This document shows positions 11,317-23,706 of a stretch of 47,400 nt of DNA, one piece after another. Location of the stretch: the NCBI RefSeq assembly GCF_001039355.2, contig NW_019773790.1:1-47400 (forward strand), read 5' to 3'. The position numbers and the translations under genes were made by a program. This DNA comes from Lingula anatina (lineage: Eukaryota > Brachiopoda > Lingulata > Lingulida > Lingulidae). Positions within the stretch are counted from its first letter, which is position 1. The number at the start of each line of letters is the position of its first letter. The notes under the pieces were generated by a model. It searched no databases, was not told where the DNA came from, and saw only the letters and a list, made by a program, of their open reading frames with translations.

Positions 11317-11589
11317 CAGGGGCGGATCCAGGATTATTTGAAGGGGGGTCCGCGGATGTGAAGCCGACCCTCCCTCTCCACCCCCACCCCCTATGGCGTG
11401 GGGCCCGGGGCCCGCTAAAGGTCCTTGAAAATTTTTGATGTTTTATAGGTTGAACGGTGCCATTTGGTACTGTTTAGAAGTATGATTCAGCTATTCAAAA
11501 TTCTAATTTCAAGAGGTGTGAATTTTTTGGGAAATGGAAGGGGGGGGGGGGGTTAGGCCCCCCTAACCCTCCCTCTAAATCCGCCACTG
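11317..11589. mobile_element. 273-bp miniature element with CAGGGGCGGATCC / GGATTTAGAGGG-type ends
   Basis: It starts CAGGGGCGGATCCAGG and ends ctaaatccgccactg, imperfect terminal inverted repeats. The interior is very GC-rich with a 14-base G run. The matching site behind gene A, near 2250-2265, lacks it. No clean target duplication is visible. A relative in the other orientation lies at 35544-35822, and a short relative starts at 14710 in copy 2. Confidence 0.75.
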
Positions 11590-12339
11590 CAGTGTTTTTA
11601 TTTTCAATGGTAAAAATATTTGTCAAGTCAGTATCATAGACATTCATTCTCGATGCTACAGCGATCGATTTCTTTTATAAAATCAAACTTATTCTGTATT
11701 TTTGTTTTTTTAATCCTTAATTTTATTATCAGGTTGAAGGTGATAACTATTTTATTAACTGTGGAACCCAAAACTAGATATATGTATGAGCACTACTCTC
11801 TACCAGGACCGCATTTATACTTCTGTGGACATTTTGCTGAGGCGTCACCGTACAGAGATTGCCTATCTATTTAACCAGAGATATATCTGTGAATATGTAA
11901 TGAAAAATTAATCCGTTGCCCTGATAGAGGGTACATGAACATATAGTTGGGGCCGTTAAGACCAGCTGCGCTGCCGAGGATGCAACCGAAGGCAGCCACC
12001 GACCTCCCGCTTTAGAAGTCCCCTCTATTTTTTCCGTTTCCCCGACTTCATCAAATCTAGTTAACAGAGTGATCAATCTAACTTGTGGCACGTATAGACC
12101 TAAATTTGCCAGGCTAGGTGCCTAGGCCTCATTGAACTATTTTAATTAAATTAAAACAACTTACGGAATTTCAAAATTATTTCAGGTTTTGCGGTAAGCG
12201 TAATTTTAAATCGTTTATGTACCTGTATGCGTGGCCAATAACTCTCACGTGACTAAAGAAACTCGAAAATCAAAGCATTTGAACTCCTATTTACGTTTTT
12301 TTATATTCCCTATCCTGTAAAATCTTCTCACTTCTCACC

Positions 12340-13400
12340 TACTCACGTTGCACGCGTCTGAAAGGGGCGACCAGCCTTGCCGTTGACAGCGCTGTGAACA
12401 AGGTAATGAAGCCGTGGAGTCAAACTAACGTTGAGAATAGCTGTGACAGGAATTCTAGTCCCAGGAATTGTAGTCCTGGATCTATATGGTATTTGATGAT
12501 GTCAGAATGTCAGGGTTATTAGTCGAAAGTATCGAGTTAGTGTACTAAATCGTGGGAAACCGACAACTGTCCCTAGAAGATTTCCACTCCTGTCATATCG
12601 CCATCAAAGGAAAACCATTTTCATATCAAAATACGCAAAGTGGGAGTTTGTTACATGAACATAAATATCAGTCTTTGCAAAATGTACTCTTTATGTAAGC
12701 TCTAGAAGTTTGCCACGTGCTCCAAACTCGGAAGTTGCCGATGCCCCCTCATAGGTGAGGCTAAGCTGTTACATTGAGCTTTCATTATTTACCTGTAAGA
12801 TATGTATACCTGATGTGAACATCAAACTATGGTCTAATTTAGCAGATGATGAAAACCACAAGTTTAAATCTTAAACTGTAGTACTAGTCTCTGCTAGTAT
12901 TCCAATCGCTGACACTGGTAAAATTGCGTTTTAGCACAAACTGGAGTCAAAAAATTTAAATCACTTCGGGTAGCAGGCCAGCATTTGTAAATCGTAAAGT
13001 TCAAACTAGCCCCATTTTGAACTATGAATATAATTCAGAGGTAAAGATCTCACTGTTATTTTTTTTTCAAAAAAAAAAAAAAAAAAAAAAATCATATTTA
13101 CATAAAATTAAAGATTAATATGAAGATCGAATTGAGTTCGAAACAAAACACATACATCGCAATTTATTTAAGCAGTAGGAAAAAAGTGTCTCGGAAACGC
13201 GCGTGCTTGTATTTTGGTATTTTATTTGGATTGGTTATGTCTTTCTGTATGTTCTGGTGCTTATAAATTATTTCAGCTAGTCATTTTCGTTTTTTTTTTT
13301 GTCTCGACGAAAGGTGTGAATAATACTATTCGTAGCTTTTCTCCAGGACATCAACATACGGTACAACAGCAATTATATGTTTGTTTGTTTGTTTGTTAAT
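12340..13400 (+). repeat. R block, copy 2 (uninverted form)
   Basis: Contains the segment that is inverted in copy 1, in one piece, followed by the same non-coding sequence and a poly(A) run at about 13070-13090. The start, tgcacgcgtctgaaaggggc, matches the left end of copy 4 near 29107. No gene is recognisable. Confidence 0.72.
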
Positions 13401-14184
13401 ATAAGTATTTTTTTTCTTTTTACACCCAGCCCCAGTTAGTCTAAGAAAAAAATGCTTTAACCCAGGACTAATTGCAAAAAAAAAAAAAAATTGCAGTATG
13501 TATTTTATTGTCTCTGAGTGGTCCATATGATCATATTAAAAATCTAGGAAAATCCAAGTAGTGGAACAGGTATTTTTTGGGGAAAATCCAAAATGGCCGC
13601 CAGCACAGAGATCTACAATTAGTAGGTGCAAATTTGCTCCAGGTGGTTTCAACAAAAGCTTGTTAAAATGGTACAAAATGCATAAAGGGATGTTGTGCCA
13701 CTTCTCTCCAAATAAATCAAATGCAGATAGCCTCAACAATATACAAAATGGCCGCCAAAACTAAAATGGTGGCTACAAATTACCAAATTTGAAGTAAAAA
13801 ATTGAATAAAAAATAAGCTCAAAAATACATTTATGGTCTTTTACCACTGTTGTAGTATTAGATTGGCCAGGACATAAACACTTACATAAAATTATTTTAA
13901 AGGTGCTCTTTATCCAATTCATGCACCAAAATAAACTTGCCTGAGGTAAACGACATTATTTCCTACTTAAAATGTATTCCAAACCTGTCCCTACACTTAA
14001 TTCAATGTCTTGAATCCATTTGAATCTTAGTTATAAATAACTGACCAGTCAATTAGAACCTAACTGCCTCACCAGGGATGACCTATGTTTTACTTCAAAC
14101 ACAAGAAAATGACGTTGCGAGCAATTATGGCTTCGGGACAAGGCTCAGAAGATTATGATCATATGATGTGCGCTTCAGATAAAC

Positions 14185-14530
14185 TTCTTTATTTAAATGA
14201 AATATGGAGGTCTGCATCACCTGGAACTTGGATTACTTCAACTCCAGCACCTTCCAACTTCTCTCCAAGCAAATAAATTAACCTGTTTGTTTTCTTTGTT
14301 GATAAGAATTTTTTCTTTTCTACTCTGCAGCTTCGTCTCATCTGTGAAGACGATAGCTGTGCTCATACTGTTAATTGAATCTTACTAGGTGTGCAGAACC
14401 ATAGCTCAGTAGACGGGACATCCAAGATGATCCCTTTATAATGCTACACTATAGCTCTCCTATATCTCCCTGGTGTGTAAGAGATTCAAACAGTCCAATG
14501 TGTGTGATGAAGGAGTGCCACACCATCTAA
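14185..14530 (-). pseudogene. Second copy of the decayed GDAD-motif gene fragment
   Basis: Carried along in the spacer duplication. Reverse-strand reading gives LLGEKLEGAGVEVIQVPGD then ADLHISFK and a stop, as in the first copy, with a change just before it (NRLIYLL here against NRFISLL). The shared stops show that it was already dead before the duplication. Confidence 0.42.
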
Positions 14531-15004
14531 AATGTACTGGACTTCACCTTCACTTTCAAGCCCATCTGACAACATTGCCTGCTCTAATAATGTAGAAATA
14601 AACGTATAAATAGCAATGCTGTATGTTCAACTAATAGTAGCTATGGAAATATAAAACATTTATTACATACAAGTATAAAGCCATCCACATGAAAGATGGA
14701 TGAAACCGTTCAACTCGGAGGCGGATCCAGGATTATTCGAAGGGGCGGGGGGGGGGGGTCCGCCTATGCGAAGTTAGCCTCCTTTTAAATAAATATACCG
14801 TTCTGGGTAAATAAGAATATTGGAACTTTATTAAATCGAGAAAATATTTATGACTTAAATGTTGATTTTATTATTAATGGGAATTAAACTGCGATGTGCG
14901 GTGCATATGCTGTGTCCTTCATCTGTTGCGTTAGTCTACATTTTGCTGTACCAGTACGTGCTGGGAATTTTAATAATCTGTGCGTACAATTTATAAAGGT
15001 CTGG

Positions 15005-15190
15005 TTAAGTCCCTGGTATGATACTGGCTATAGTGTCTTTTCAATTTAATAGACGATGCTTGACCTCTGTGGAAATCACAGTGAAACATGAGATTTAAGA
15101 GGGGCACTAGTAGAGCGAGAAATCAGCACTCCCATCACAGTTCTTACACTGCGCTGGTATAGAGATTGTAACACTAGACGTCATCATCAC
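15005..15190 (+). promoter_or_regulatory. Promoter block of gene C, now separated from its ATG
   Basis: This matches the promoter of gene B up to gacgtcatcatcac. The last 29 bases before the ATG (gcactgctgccaaaactgct onwards) lie after a 1.1-kb insertion. The conserved block therefore sits about 1.17 kb from the start codon instead of directly before it. Confidence 0.65.
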
Positions 15191-16326
15191 ATTCCCAGAA
15201 ATGCACTGCATGACGTCACGCTAAGCCCACTGCGCATGCGTGCACTTTTAATGAGTTGCTAGATTGCCATAGGAAAAAGAATGGGTTCGCGATTCGTGGG
15301 TAATTCGTGATAATTGACAAACTAACGGCCTGATGCCGATAGACAGCAACGCTGTGCTATGCTTCAAGCAACTCCTGACCAAATATCGCTAGGGTTTTTA
15401 AAAAAATTCTGTTGTACACACGTACTAAGAAGTTTGCCGTGTATTGCCTAGCCTATACCCTCAGCAAAACGCACATATTTTCAGAAATAGTGATTTTAGA
15501 CGGTAGATTCACTCAGAAACAAAGGCAAACTAATGCGTTGCCGATAGCACCAGCAGATAGCAGCACCATACAGAGTCTGATTAAAAACTTTCATGGCAAT
15601 TGAAGAACTTTTACCACTGTACAATGGAGTCCAAAAAAGCACTTGGCACAAATGTGAAACTGCCCAGTGCAAGGCCAAGAATTCAATCAGTATTTTCAAT
15701 TATATTATCAGATTCTACATAAATTGACTGACAATATCACTACTCAGTATTTAACTAATCTCTTAATCCAAAATTCCTATCATCATTTAATAATAATGCA
15801 AAATTCTTCTTTCAGATTGCTATTTATTTGAAATTTTAATGCTGCAACTGTTCCAAAATAAATTTGTAGTAAAGGAAAAATGCAAATAAGAAGTGGAAGA
15901 CCAATTTTACCCACATTATTCAATTATTTGAATATAAAAAGAATAAGATCACGATTTAACAAATTAAAATAATCTTTCATTAACTCTTTCATGAATAACA
16001 TATTAAACAAAATTTAAGTTATAAATTAGTGGTAATGGCTTATTCTGGAATATATGACCTCTGCACATCATCAGTACCTGACTTGGTACAGTATAGTTAT
16101 TACTTGGATACAGAGTTAGATTTAAAAATGTAACAATAAGAACAATATATATTACAATAAACTTCTCTGCACATGTCAGACGCTTGTTACCATGAACTAA
16201 CACTACTTGACAATGAGCTGAGCACTTATCACAGATTCTGTGTGCAATGCCATTGTTGTGCTGTGATTGGCTAGTTGAGTCACTGTAGCGCCCTCGCGTA
16301 CCTCGTGAATGCTGCGCATTTCTGGC
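15191..16326. mobile_element. 1.1-kb insertion with short terminal inverted repeats in the gene C promoter
   Basis: Comparison with gene B gives exact limits: the sequence after catcac and before gcactgctgcc is extra. The ends read cccagaaatgcactgcat and, reversed, gccagaaatgcgcagcat, so the terminal inverted repeat is about 15 bp with two mismatches. Flanks catcac (15185-15190) and catgac (16327-16332) may be a worn target duplication. A full CRE word TGACGTCA lies inside at 15211-15218. Two short frames (15412-15603 forward, 16003-16329 reverse) match no family I know. It is best read as a non-autonomous DNA transposon. Confidence 0.7.
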
Positions 16327-16361
16327 CATGACGCACTGCTGCCAAAACTGCTCTGCCCAAA

Positions 16362-16746
16362 ATGGCCAACGTCGAGCAGAGTCTTATCGCTTTTTTCTCC
16401 AATCTTGTTCAGCCTACAGTTCTGATATTCGTAGCAGTCTTGTTGTTAAGTCTGTGGATGGTGTCGTCGAGGAATCAGCGGGTGAAATGGCCGCCCGGAC
16501 CTCTCTGTTTCCCCGTGGTGGGATGTCTCCCACAGATGATGATCAGCGGTAGGAGACGACAACCGACAGATCTTCTTCCATGGTATGATAAATATGGAGA
16601 TATCATACACGTCAAATTTGGTGAACAACACATGATAATGCTGGGTACTTATGAGCTAATCCAAGAGGCTTTCGTGAAGAACGCAGCCACAGTCAGCGCT
16701 AGACCTACTTGGATATACCTTTTAAGACAAATAGTCGGGAAGGACG
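16362..16746 (+). pseudogene. P450 gene C: orphan exon 1
   Basis: An intact exon 1 of 385 nt encodes 128 residues: the ER anchor, the WPPGP hinge and the first part of the P450 fold, ending VGKDG at a good GT donor. It closely matches exon 1 of B. No exon 2-8 follows on the + strand; homology to gene B stops 114 bases into the intron at 16860, and the next P450 exons are on the other strand. Without heme loop or I helix it cannot make an enzyme. It could still be spliced to something else or be transcribed uselessly. It is a duplication remnant with open reading frame, so it is recent or by chance undamaged. Confidence 0.85.
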
Positions 16747-16860
16747 GTAATGTAGTGATTTGAAAATTTCCAAATAGTATTATACGCTAACAAATAGGCA
16801 CATAGAAAATGCGCACAATAGCGAAGCAACTTTGTTTTAGTGAGTTGACACACTTGAAAG

Positions 16861-17640
16861 CCCTTACGAAAATTTCCTATAAGATTCCTATAGGAAATTT
16901 CCTATAGGATCCTATAGAATTTCCTATAGGTTCCTAAGCCCACAGGAACAATCAGAAACGAATTTTAAAATGCAGAAATCAGCAGTGGAGAAAACTCTAC
17001 TCTGGTTAAATATGCAATTGGGCCATTACAGAGCTGTCAGGGCCAAAAAAGTCTCAAAAACTCATGGAAAACTAATTTCCGAGGGTAAACAGTAATTCCC
17101 TATATTCTGACCAGTCTTTGTTTGACTTAAATCATCAGTCCAAACCACAAAAAAAGCAACTCCAAGTTTAAATTTATAGCTTCCGTGTAAGCAAAATGGT
17201 CAGATTTTCACAATGCACATTTCATTTCTAATATGTATAGGTAAGCAAAAAATATTTTTAAACAAACTATGGTGTTTACCTCACATTTATGGTTGAAAAG
17301 AAATTAAATGAAAAGAAAACTTGGCAAATAAATGATCCTGAAGAACATGTGAGGTAATGAAATTTGCCCTGACATCCTCTCTAACATGTTAATTGTATGT
17401 TATTTATTAGCATTGGTCTTTCTCAGTTATATATCATGATGGTTCCTTTGAGGCAGTTGTGGATAACATTAATAGATAATTTTTAATAAATCACAAACCA
17501 AAAGTTATATGAAATGTAATTTTTTTTTTAGATTCAACTGCATTTATAGAAATATTTTGATGAGCAATTGATCACAGTTTTATAAGAAATAAAGAGAATA
17601 AACAGTATTTCTTTGTTGGCTAAAAGGGAAGCTATACTTT
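16861..17640. other. Unassigned spacer starting with a palindromic CCTATAGG tract
   Basis: Directly after the duplication breakpoint, 16870-16936 is packed with variants of the self-complementary words tttcctataggaaa and ggatcctata. The rest is AT-rich and holds no gene or element that I recognise. Confidence 0.5.
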
Positions 17641-17649
17641 ATAAATTAT

Positions 17650-17862
17650 AACTTGTATAACTTGATAGTATAGCCATCAATGGAGGTCACGTGGTCTAAA
17701 GACAAGCTCAGATATCAGAATAATAGCTATAACTGCTGTTTTTGTCGTAAAACAGAATATATTATATTTCTTTGAGTTATTCACAATTTTTTTATTGTGA
17801 AATATAGATTTCATACGAAGAGTTATTATCCCTTTAATCTGCAAGTCTACAAGTAACGCAGC
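17650..17862. mobile_element. Remnant of a TIR element ending cgaagagttattatccctttaa
   Basis: The stretch tagccatcaatggaggtcac through cgaagagttattatcccttt closely matches 33195-33360. The right inverted repeat is intact; the left one is diverged. Partial relatives lie at 2790-2850 and about 40268-40365. Confidence 0.6.
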
Positions 17863-17879
17863 CCTGAAGTCACACACCG

Positions 17880-18980
17880 CTGTGGCAGGAATTCTAGTCC
17901 CAGGAACAGTAGTCCTGGATCCCATATGGTTATTTAATAACGTCAGGATGTCATTTTTTTTAGTAAAAAGTATCCAGTCAGTGTATGGCGGCGAATGTTA
18001 CCTGTGCACAGTAATGGGAAACGTACGACTGCATCTAGAAGACTGTCACTCTCGTAATATCGTCATTAAAGGAAAACAAAAACAGTGACAGAGATGAATG
18101 GTGGTTGTCCTTCAGAATACTTGTCCAACTATTGATTTACGTATCAAAGCACACAAAGTAGGTGTTTAATGCGTGAATATCAATCTTTGAAAAATGTACT
18201 CTTTTTGCTAGGTCTGGAAGTTAATGAGCAACGCGGGCACGTGCTGTAAATGCGCTATTCACCGATGCCGTCTCATAGATGAGGCTGAGCTGTTAGATTG
18301 AGCTTTCATTATTTACCTGTAAGATAAGCATACCTGATGTAAACAAGCTATGGTCAAATTTGGTAGATGCTGAAAACCATAAGTTAAAACCTTTAGCTGT
18401 AGTCTCTGCCAGTATTCCAATCGTTGACACTGATACAAAATTGTGTTTTTGCACAAACTGGAGTCAAGAATCGCGCCAGGTAGCAAGCCCGCATTTGTAA
18501 ATCGTAAAGTTCAAACTAGCCCAGTTTTGAACTACAGGTATGAATATAATTCAGAGGTATAGATTTCACTGTTATTTTAAAAAAAGGGGGAAAATCACAT
18601 TTACATAAAATTTAAGATTAACATGAAGATCGAATTGAGTTCGAAACAAAACACATGCATTGAAAATTTAGTTAAAGTACATGTAATAGGAATAAAGTGT
18701 TTAGGATTCGCTCAGGCTTGTATTTTGGTATTTTAGTTGGATTGGTTAAAAGTTATTTCAGCTAGTCATTTTTTTGTCTCGACGAAAGGTGTACATATAT
18801 AGTTACATTCGTCACTTTTCTTCCGTGACAAGTTTTGCTTTTACCAGGACATCAACATACGGTACGACAAGAATTATAATTCTGAGTGTCCTCCAACTTA
18901 GATGTTACAGTCACAATACTAAAAGTGCTATTATGATAAAAATGAGACATATCAATAAAATTAAAGTTGCTTTTAAACAA
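17880..18980 (+). repeat. R block, copy 3 (3' flank of gene D)
   Basis: Starts ctgtggcaggaattctagtc and runs to caatactaaaagtgctatta. It is the diverged relative of copies 1 and 2, and closer to copy 4 (for example tgatgagcaacgcg-like and gttacagtcacaatact words). It lies left of the 3' end of the reverse-strand gene D. No protein family is recognisable. Confidence 0.7.
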
Positions 18981-19501
18981 TAAAAGCTTGCTACATGCGA
19001 ACAACGCACCATGTATCAAGCAGTTTTTATTCGTATAGATCCCAGTATTCTCATTGGCAATATTTAATCTTTAAACTTAAAATTATTAATATTATATTAT
19101 GATTATTAATAAGCTATTAATCTTTTATTTTATAACTAAGTTTTAATTTGTCATTTTAAATATTTATTAATTCTAATATTTATTTATTTTAAATTGTAAT
19201 TTTACAGCTCTTTAATTAAAAACAATTACACGGTACAATGAAATTTTAATGGAATCCGCCATGTAAGAATAAATGATTAATTATCATTACTATTATCATA
19301 ACGTGAATGTAAAATCACAAGCAGGGTCTCAACCGCATTTTGACTTTGAGTTCGAAATTATTGCATAGATGATAGGCATAAGCAGTTGTAAAGCAGCCCT
19401 TTAAAGTGGCGTGTAAAATGTTTTGTCAGAAGAAAATAAACAATAAACAAGTGTATAGCACAATAAACGGCGCTTTCTCGTTTTGGCCCGTTTTCTTCAT
19501 T

Positions 19502-19762
19502 TTAACGTCTCACGGCGCACACGTTGTAGCTGTATGGTGTGAAAGTGGACGCGTTAAAACCCTCCACTCCATCGGGTGGTTTCTCGCCCTCTGGTACCTT
19601 GAAGGTAAAATTCTGAAGCAACGTGGTGAAGAAAATGAACGATTCCATTTCAGCCAGACCCTTGCCCAGGCAAACACGGGGTCCTGAAATACACATATAC
19701 TGTGTAAAATTTGGTGAACAGTATATGAAAAGCTTACTTTTACGTGAACTTTTCCACACTAG

Positions 19763-19805
<43 letters not shown>

Positions 19806-22800
19806 CTGCAACACATGTTCACTGGGGCAGTCTCAGGGTGACGGAAGATGTCCGAAGTGTAGCTTTCAATGCATGTCTAGATTTTTTACGTCAAAAATAA
19901 TTGTACTTGATGGGATGCTTAACAACTGTACACGTTATTTCAACAACTGAACTTCTAATGAAAAATACCGCACATGTACCTATGGAAAACGGTATCAATT
20001 TGTCCGACTTGATCACTTTACCATCATCATCCAGCCATCTTTCTGGTTTAAACTTGTAAGGATCCTCGAAGTTATTCTTATCGTGGAGAACCCGGTACAA
20101 ATCTCCCAGTATTATGGTGCCCTTGGGAATGGTGTATCCGGCCAAGTTGGTTGTTTCACTGGTGGCATGGGGCGCACCCAGCGGAGCTGATGACATGTAA
20201 GAAAAAAATATATTTCATATCAAACTGGTTTAATTGACACAGAGGGAGGGACGGGCAGAGTGAGAAAGGTATACAGAATTTACATTTAATATGGAATGCT
20301 TTATTTTAAAAGGTATGTCTAGGTAAAATGTGTTATTTATTTTTAAAACGTGTCTCCAACGAAATATGTAACTAGAGAAATGTGTAGTCAGGTGTGTGGG
20401 TACCAATTAACTAAATAAAGCCAACCTAACTACTAACAGGCCTACCTAACTACCAGACTCGGCACATAAGGATCCTGAATTAACCGGTATATCGGACAAC
20501 ACTACCCGTTTTAAAGGTGTGTGTCAGATCGCATTTCGGAGTATCATACCCCAGAACAAATTTTGTAGGACGACTGCGGGCTCATCCTGTCGGTGTTCTG
20601 ACTGATACTCCGAAATGCGATCTGACACACACCTTGAAAATGGGTAGTGTGGTCCGATATACCGGTTAATTCAGGATCCTTATGTGCCGAGTCTAGTAGT
20701 TGGGTAGGCCTGACTAAGAGGTACTAAGGTTCCCTGTGCCTGTACCCCTGTACGTGTTTCACGTCAGGCATTAACTTTAAATCAGGAAATGTCCCATGAA
20801 ATAGGACAATCTCGCATAACTTTTCTTGTCATTCCATTTTAAATCACACACAAAACTTGGTTGTTGTTGTTGTTGTTATATTATTGATGAATCGATCAGT
20901 TTATTGGTAGTTATTTTCAAATTTAAGGAATACATTGTGAGTTTAACTTAAAATAAAATTTACTGACCAACGGGGGACATACGAAAGACCTCCAAGATGG
21001 TTGCTTCAGTGAACGGCATCCTGGCCTTGTCTTCCATCTTGGCAACACGACCTTGACCTATGACCTTAAATTAAACACATTAAATCTTATCGACCAGTAA
21101 ATATAAAATCGATAAGAACCACGTACATTTTGTAACATTGTGTATTTTTTACAAGCACAAAATTGTTGCAATAAAAAGAAAAAATCTCACTCTCTCTCGT
21201 ACTCAGTTTTACATCGTTACCTGATCAATTTCCTGCTGCACCTTCTTCTGAACGTCCGACCGTTTCATTAAATGAACCAGGGACCATCTCAAAGTATTTG
21301 CTGTTGTGTCAGTTCCAGCCAAATATAGATCAACAATGATGCGGAATACGTTCCATTCTGAAAGTTATGTTTGAATTTGATTATGATTGCATAATTGAAT
21401 TTGTTTCGTATTCATTTTACAGCTGCATTAGTGAAACCACGTGCTCGCCTGTTTGCACGCTTGTACATCTATATACGATCAGTCGACCATAACCGGTGTA
21501 ACGTGACAGAGAGTCCCTCATGATAGAGAGTCTACTTTCCATTCATTTGTACAGGTGAGCCTCGCCCTAGATTTTGACCCACTTAGGTCAGGCTAACCCT
21601 TACTATTATAACTACATGGAGGGCGAACTTTCTGTTACACAGACCCTCAGTTTCGTTACACAGGTCGTACCGGTACGATGATCTGTCACAGATGGTCGGA
21701 AACTATAGATTAGTTATCGGGTGATACGCGGTGTGCAAAACGGTTTGAAATAAAATAACAATCCCGTTACAGGCCCAGCAATTTCAGAGGGGGGTCGTTT
21801 TCTGAAAAAGTGGACCTTTTATCATAAAATCCTCAAGTACGTAGATCAAATTTTACCCAGAGTGGACCTTTTCCCAGCAAAAAGGGTGGTTCTTTCGTAC
21901 CCCCCGAACCCCCCTGGCTACGGGCCTGCGTTATTACATCTCACCAAAGCCGTGAACGGACCCTTTGCCTGTGATATACTGTACCTGTGTAGATCTCGGG
22001 ATCTTGCTTCTCTTGGGTGACCTTTATGAAGAGGTCAATAAAGTCCCGGATGTCAGTTGGATCAAAAGACTGGCGGTGTCGTTCGACTTCTTGTCGTATC
22101 AAACTATATAGCTTGTCAATGAGAGCCATTATCTTCTTTATCTATTATAGAAATCTATATTTCGTGGGTTCCAAAACATTCTTATGGTATATGAAATACA
22201 TTTATGATAAATTAAATGAATTGATATACATTTACAAGTAAATCAACTAATAACGACTAAATGTAACACGACACAATTATTAGGAAATAAATGTTCTTTG
22301 TAATAAGTGGTGAAGAAATTAATTTTACCGGCAACAAGAAACGCGCCATGTTGGTAAAGAACAGAGGCCCTTGGCCAATTCTCATGGCTTGCTCCAAAAC
22401 TGGCAGCATTTCTGGGGTGTCATTATAGTCATATCTGAAATAGTTTCAACCAAAATGTTGAAGAAAAAAGTTGTCGACGGGTAACCATCGCTACATTGTC
22501 ACATTGTCAAGAGGAGCTCGCCCATTGGGCCCACCCCATGGATATTGTGCTGCGCCCAGGACAGTGAATATTGAAAATAAAATAAAATAAAATAAAATAA
22601 AATAAAATAAACATAAGAAAACAATATTTTAATGTTGAAACATAACATAAAAAATCTGTCTTCAGGCGTGCCTATTCAATAGTATAGAATTCATAATCAT
22701 TGATGTGAATAAATAATCCACCGCCATGCTCAGCCCAGCCCCCAGTCGCTTAAAAATCGAAAGAAAGTTAATTCATCTCAAGGGATAAGTCAAAGTAAAA

Positions 22801-23672
22801 TACCATAACGCCCATTCTAAAGAGCTCATGCATACCATCGAAGAGACCCCCTAGTCAATTTTATTAATGCATCCACTTATAACTAAATTAAGGGCCAAGC
22901 TCTCAGTTTCAGCTGACTTATGTCAGTGGTTGAGATAACTAGTGTTATAATTTTGAATGTTCTGTTAAATTGTAGATTCCATGTAAACGTTTGTAAACTA
23001 ATTTTTTATGGTCGGTTAGCCTAAAATTTGTAACGTCAAGTCTCATTCTACTCTTGGACAAACAAAATTCGTATTTTGTGCCCAAGTTCTACTCTTTCCG
23101 GAATGTCATTTACTGCATTTTTAATAAAGGCTAGTCAATAAAAACACCTCGTTTACCTAGCTCCAAACACAATGATTGAAATAATGTTGCTGACAGCTTT
23201 TCCAATCCTGTCTCTGGGAGAGAAAGCCTTTCCCATTTCATCTTCAATGTTTTGCACCAAGTATCGAGCCTCGTCCTGAATTCTTTCTTCTAAACTTCTT
23301 CTCCCGAGGCCGAGATCTCGAAGAGACGAGAGCGTGAATCTCCTCAGCTCTTTCCATTCGTGCCCGGATTTAAATATAACTCCAGCCCCTGCAGTTAAAT
23401 CATTGAGTTAAAGACAAATATTAATAACAAACGTCATAATATCCTAAATATCCTAATATCTTCCATATACACAAACAAAAATTCTTTAAAACGTATGTCT
23501 TTTCCTTATGGACCGGCCCAATTAATATTAAACTACCATAACTGGGTCTTTTTCCCTGCTTTCATCTTATCCCATCATTACCGTGGTTCCTTCTAATGCT
23601 TTCTAACAGTAATGGCGTACACATAGATACCAGTAGGTCCAGAGCAATGGGGGGAGGGGGGGGGAAGACACT

Positions 23673-23706
<34 letters not shown>

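Larger units (their letters stand above)
10564..16860 (+). repeat. Long duplicated block, copy 2 (B-C spacer plus C exon 1)
   Basis: This matches 1612-6227 base for base over long stretches. Differences are the element at 11317-11589, the absence of the element at 1983-2094, the uninverted segment at 12340-12620, the extra G-rich tract at about 14741-14930, and a 1.1-kb insertion at 15191-16326. Homology ends at 16860 in intron 1. Confidence 0.88.

Noticed and set aside
16003-16329. 108-residue reverse frame in the gene C promoter insertion as a transposase
   Set aside because: It matches no transposase motif I know and starts at the edge of the element.
16861-19501. Exons 2-8 of gene C on the + strand
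   Set aside because: None of the conserved exon sequences occurs on this strand here; the next P450 exons are those of gene D in reverse.
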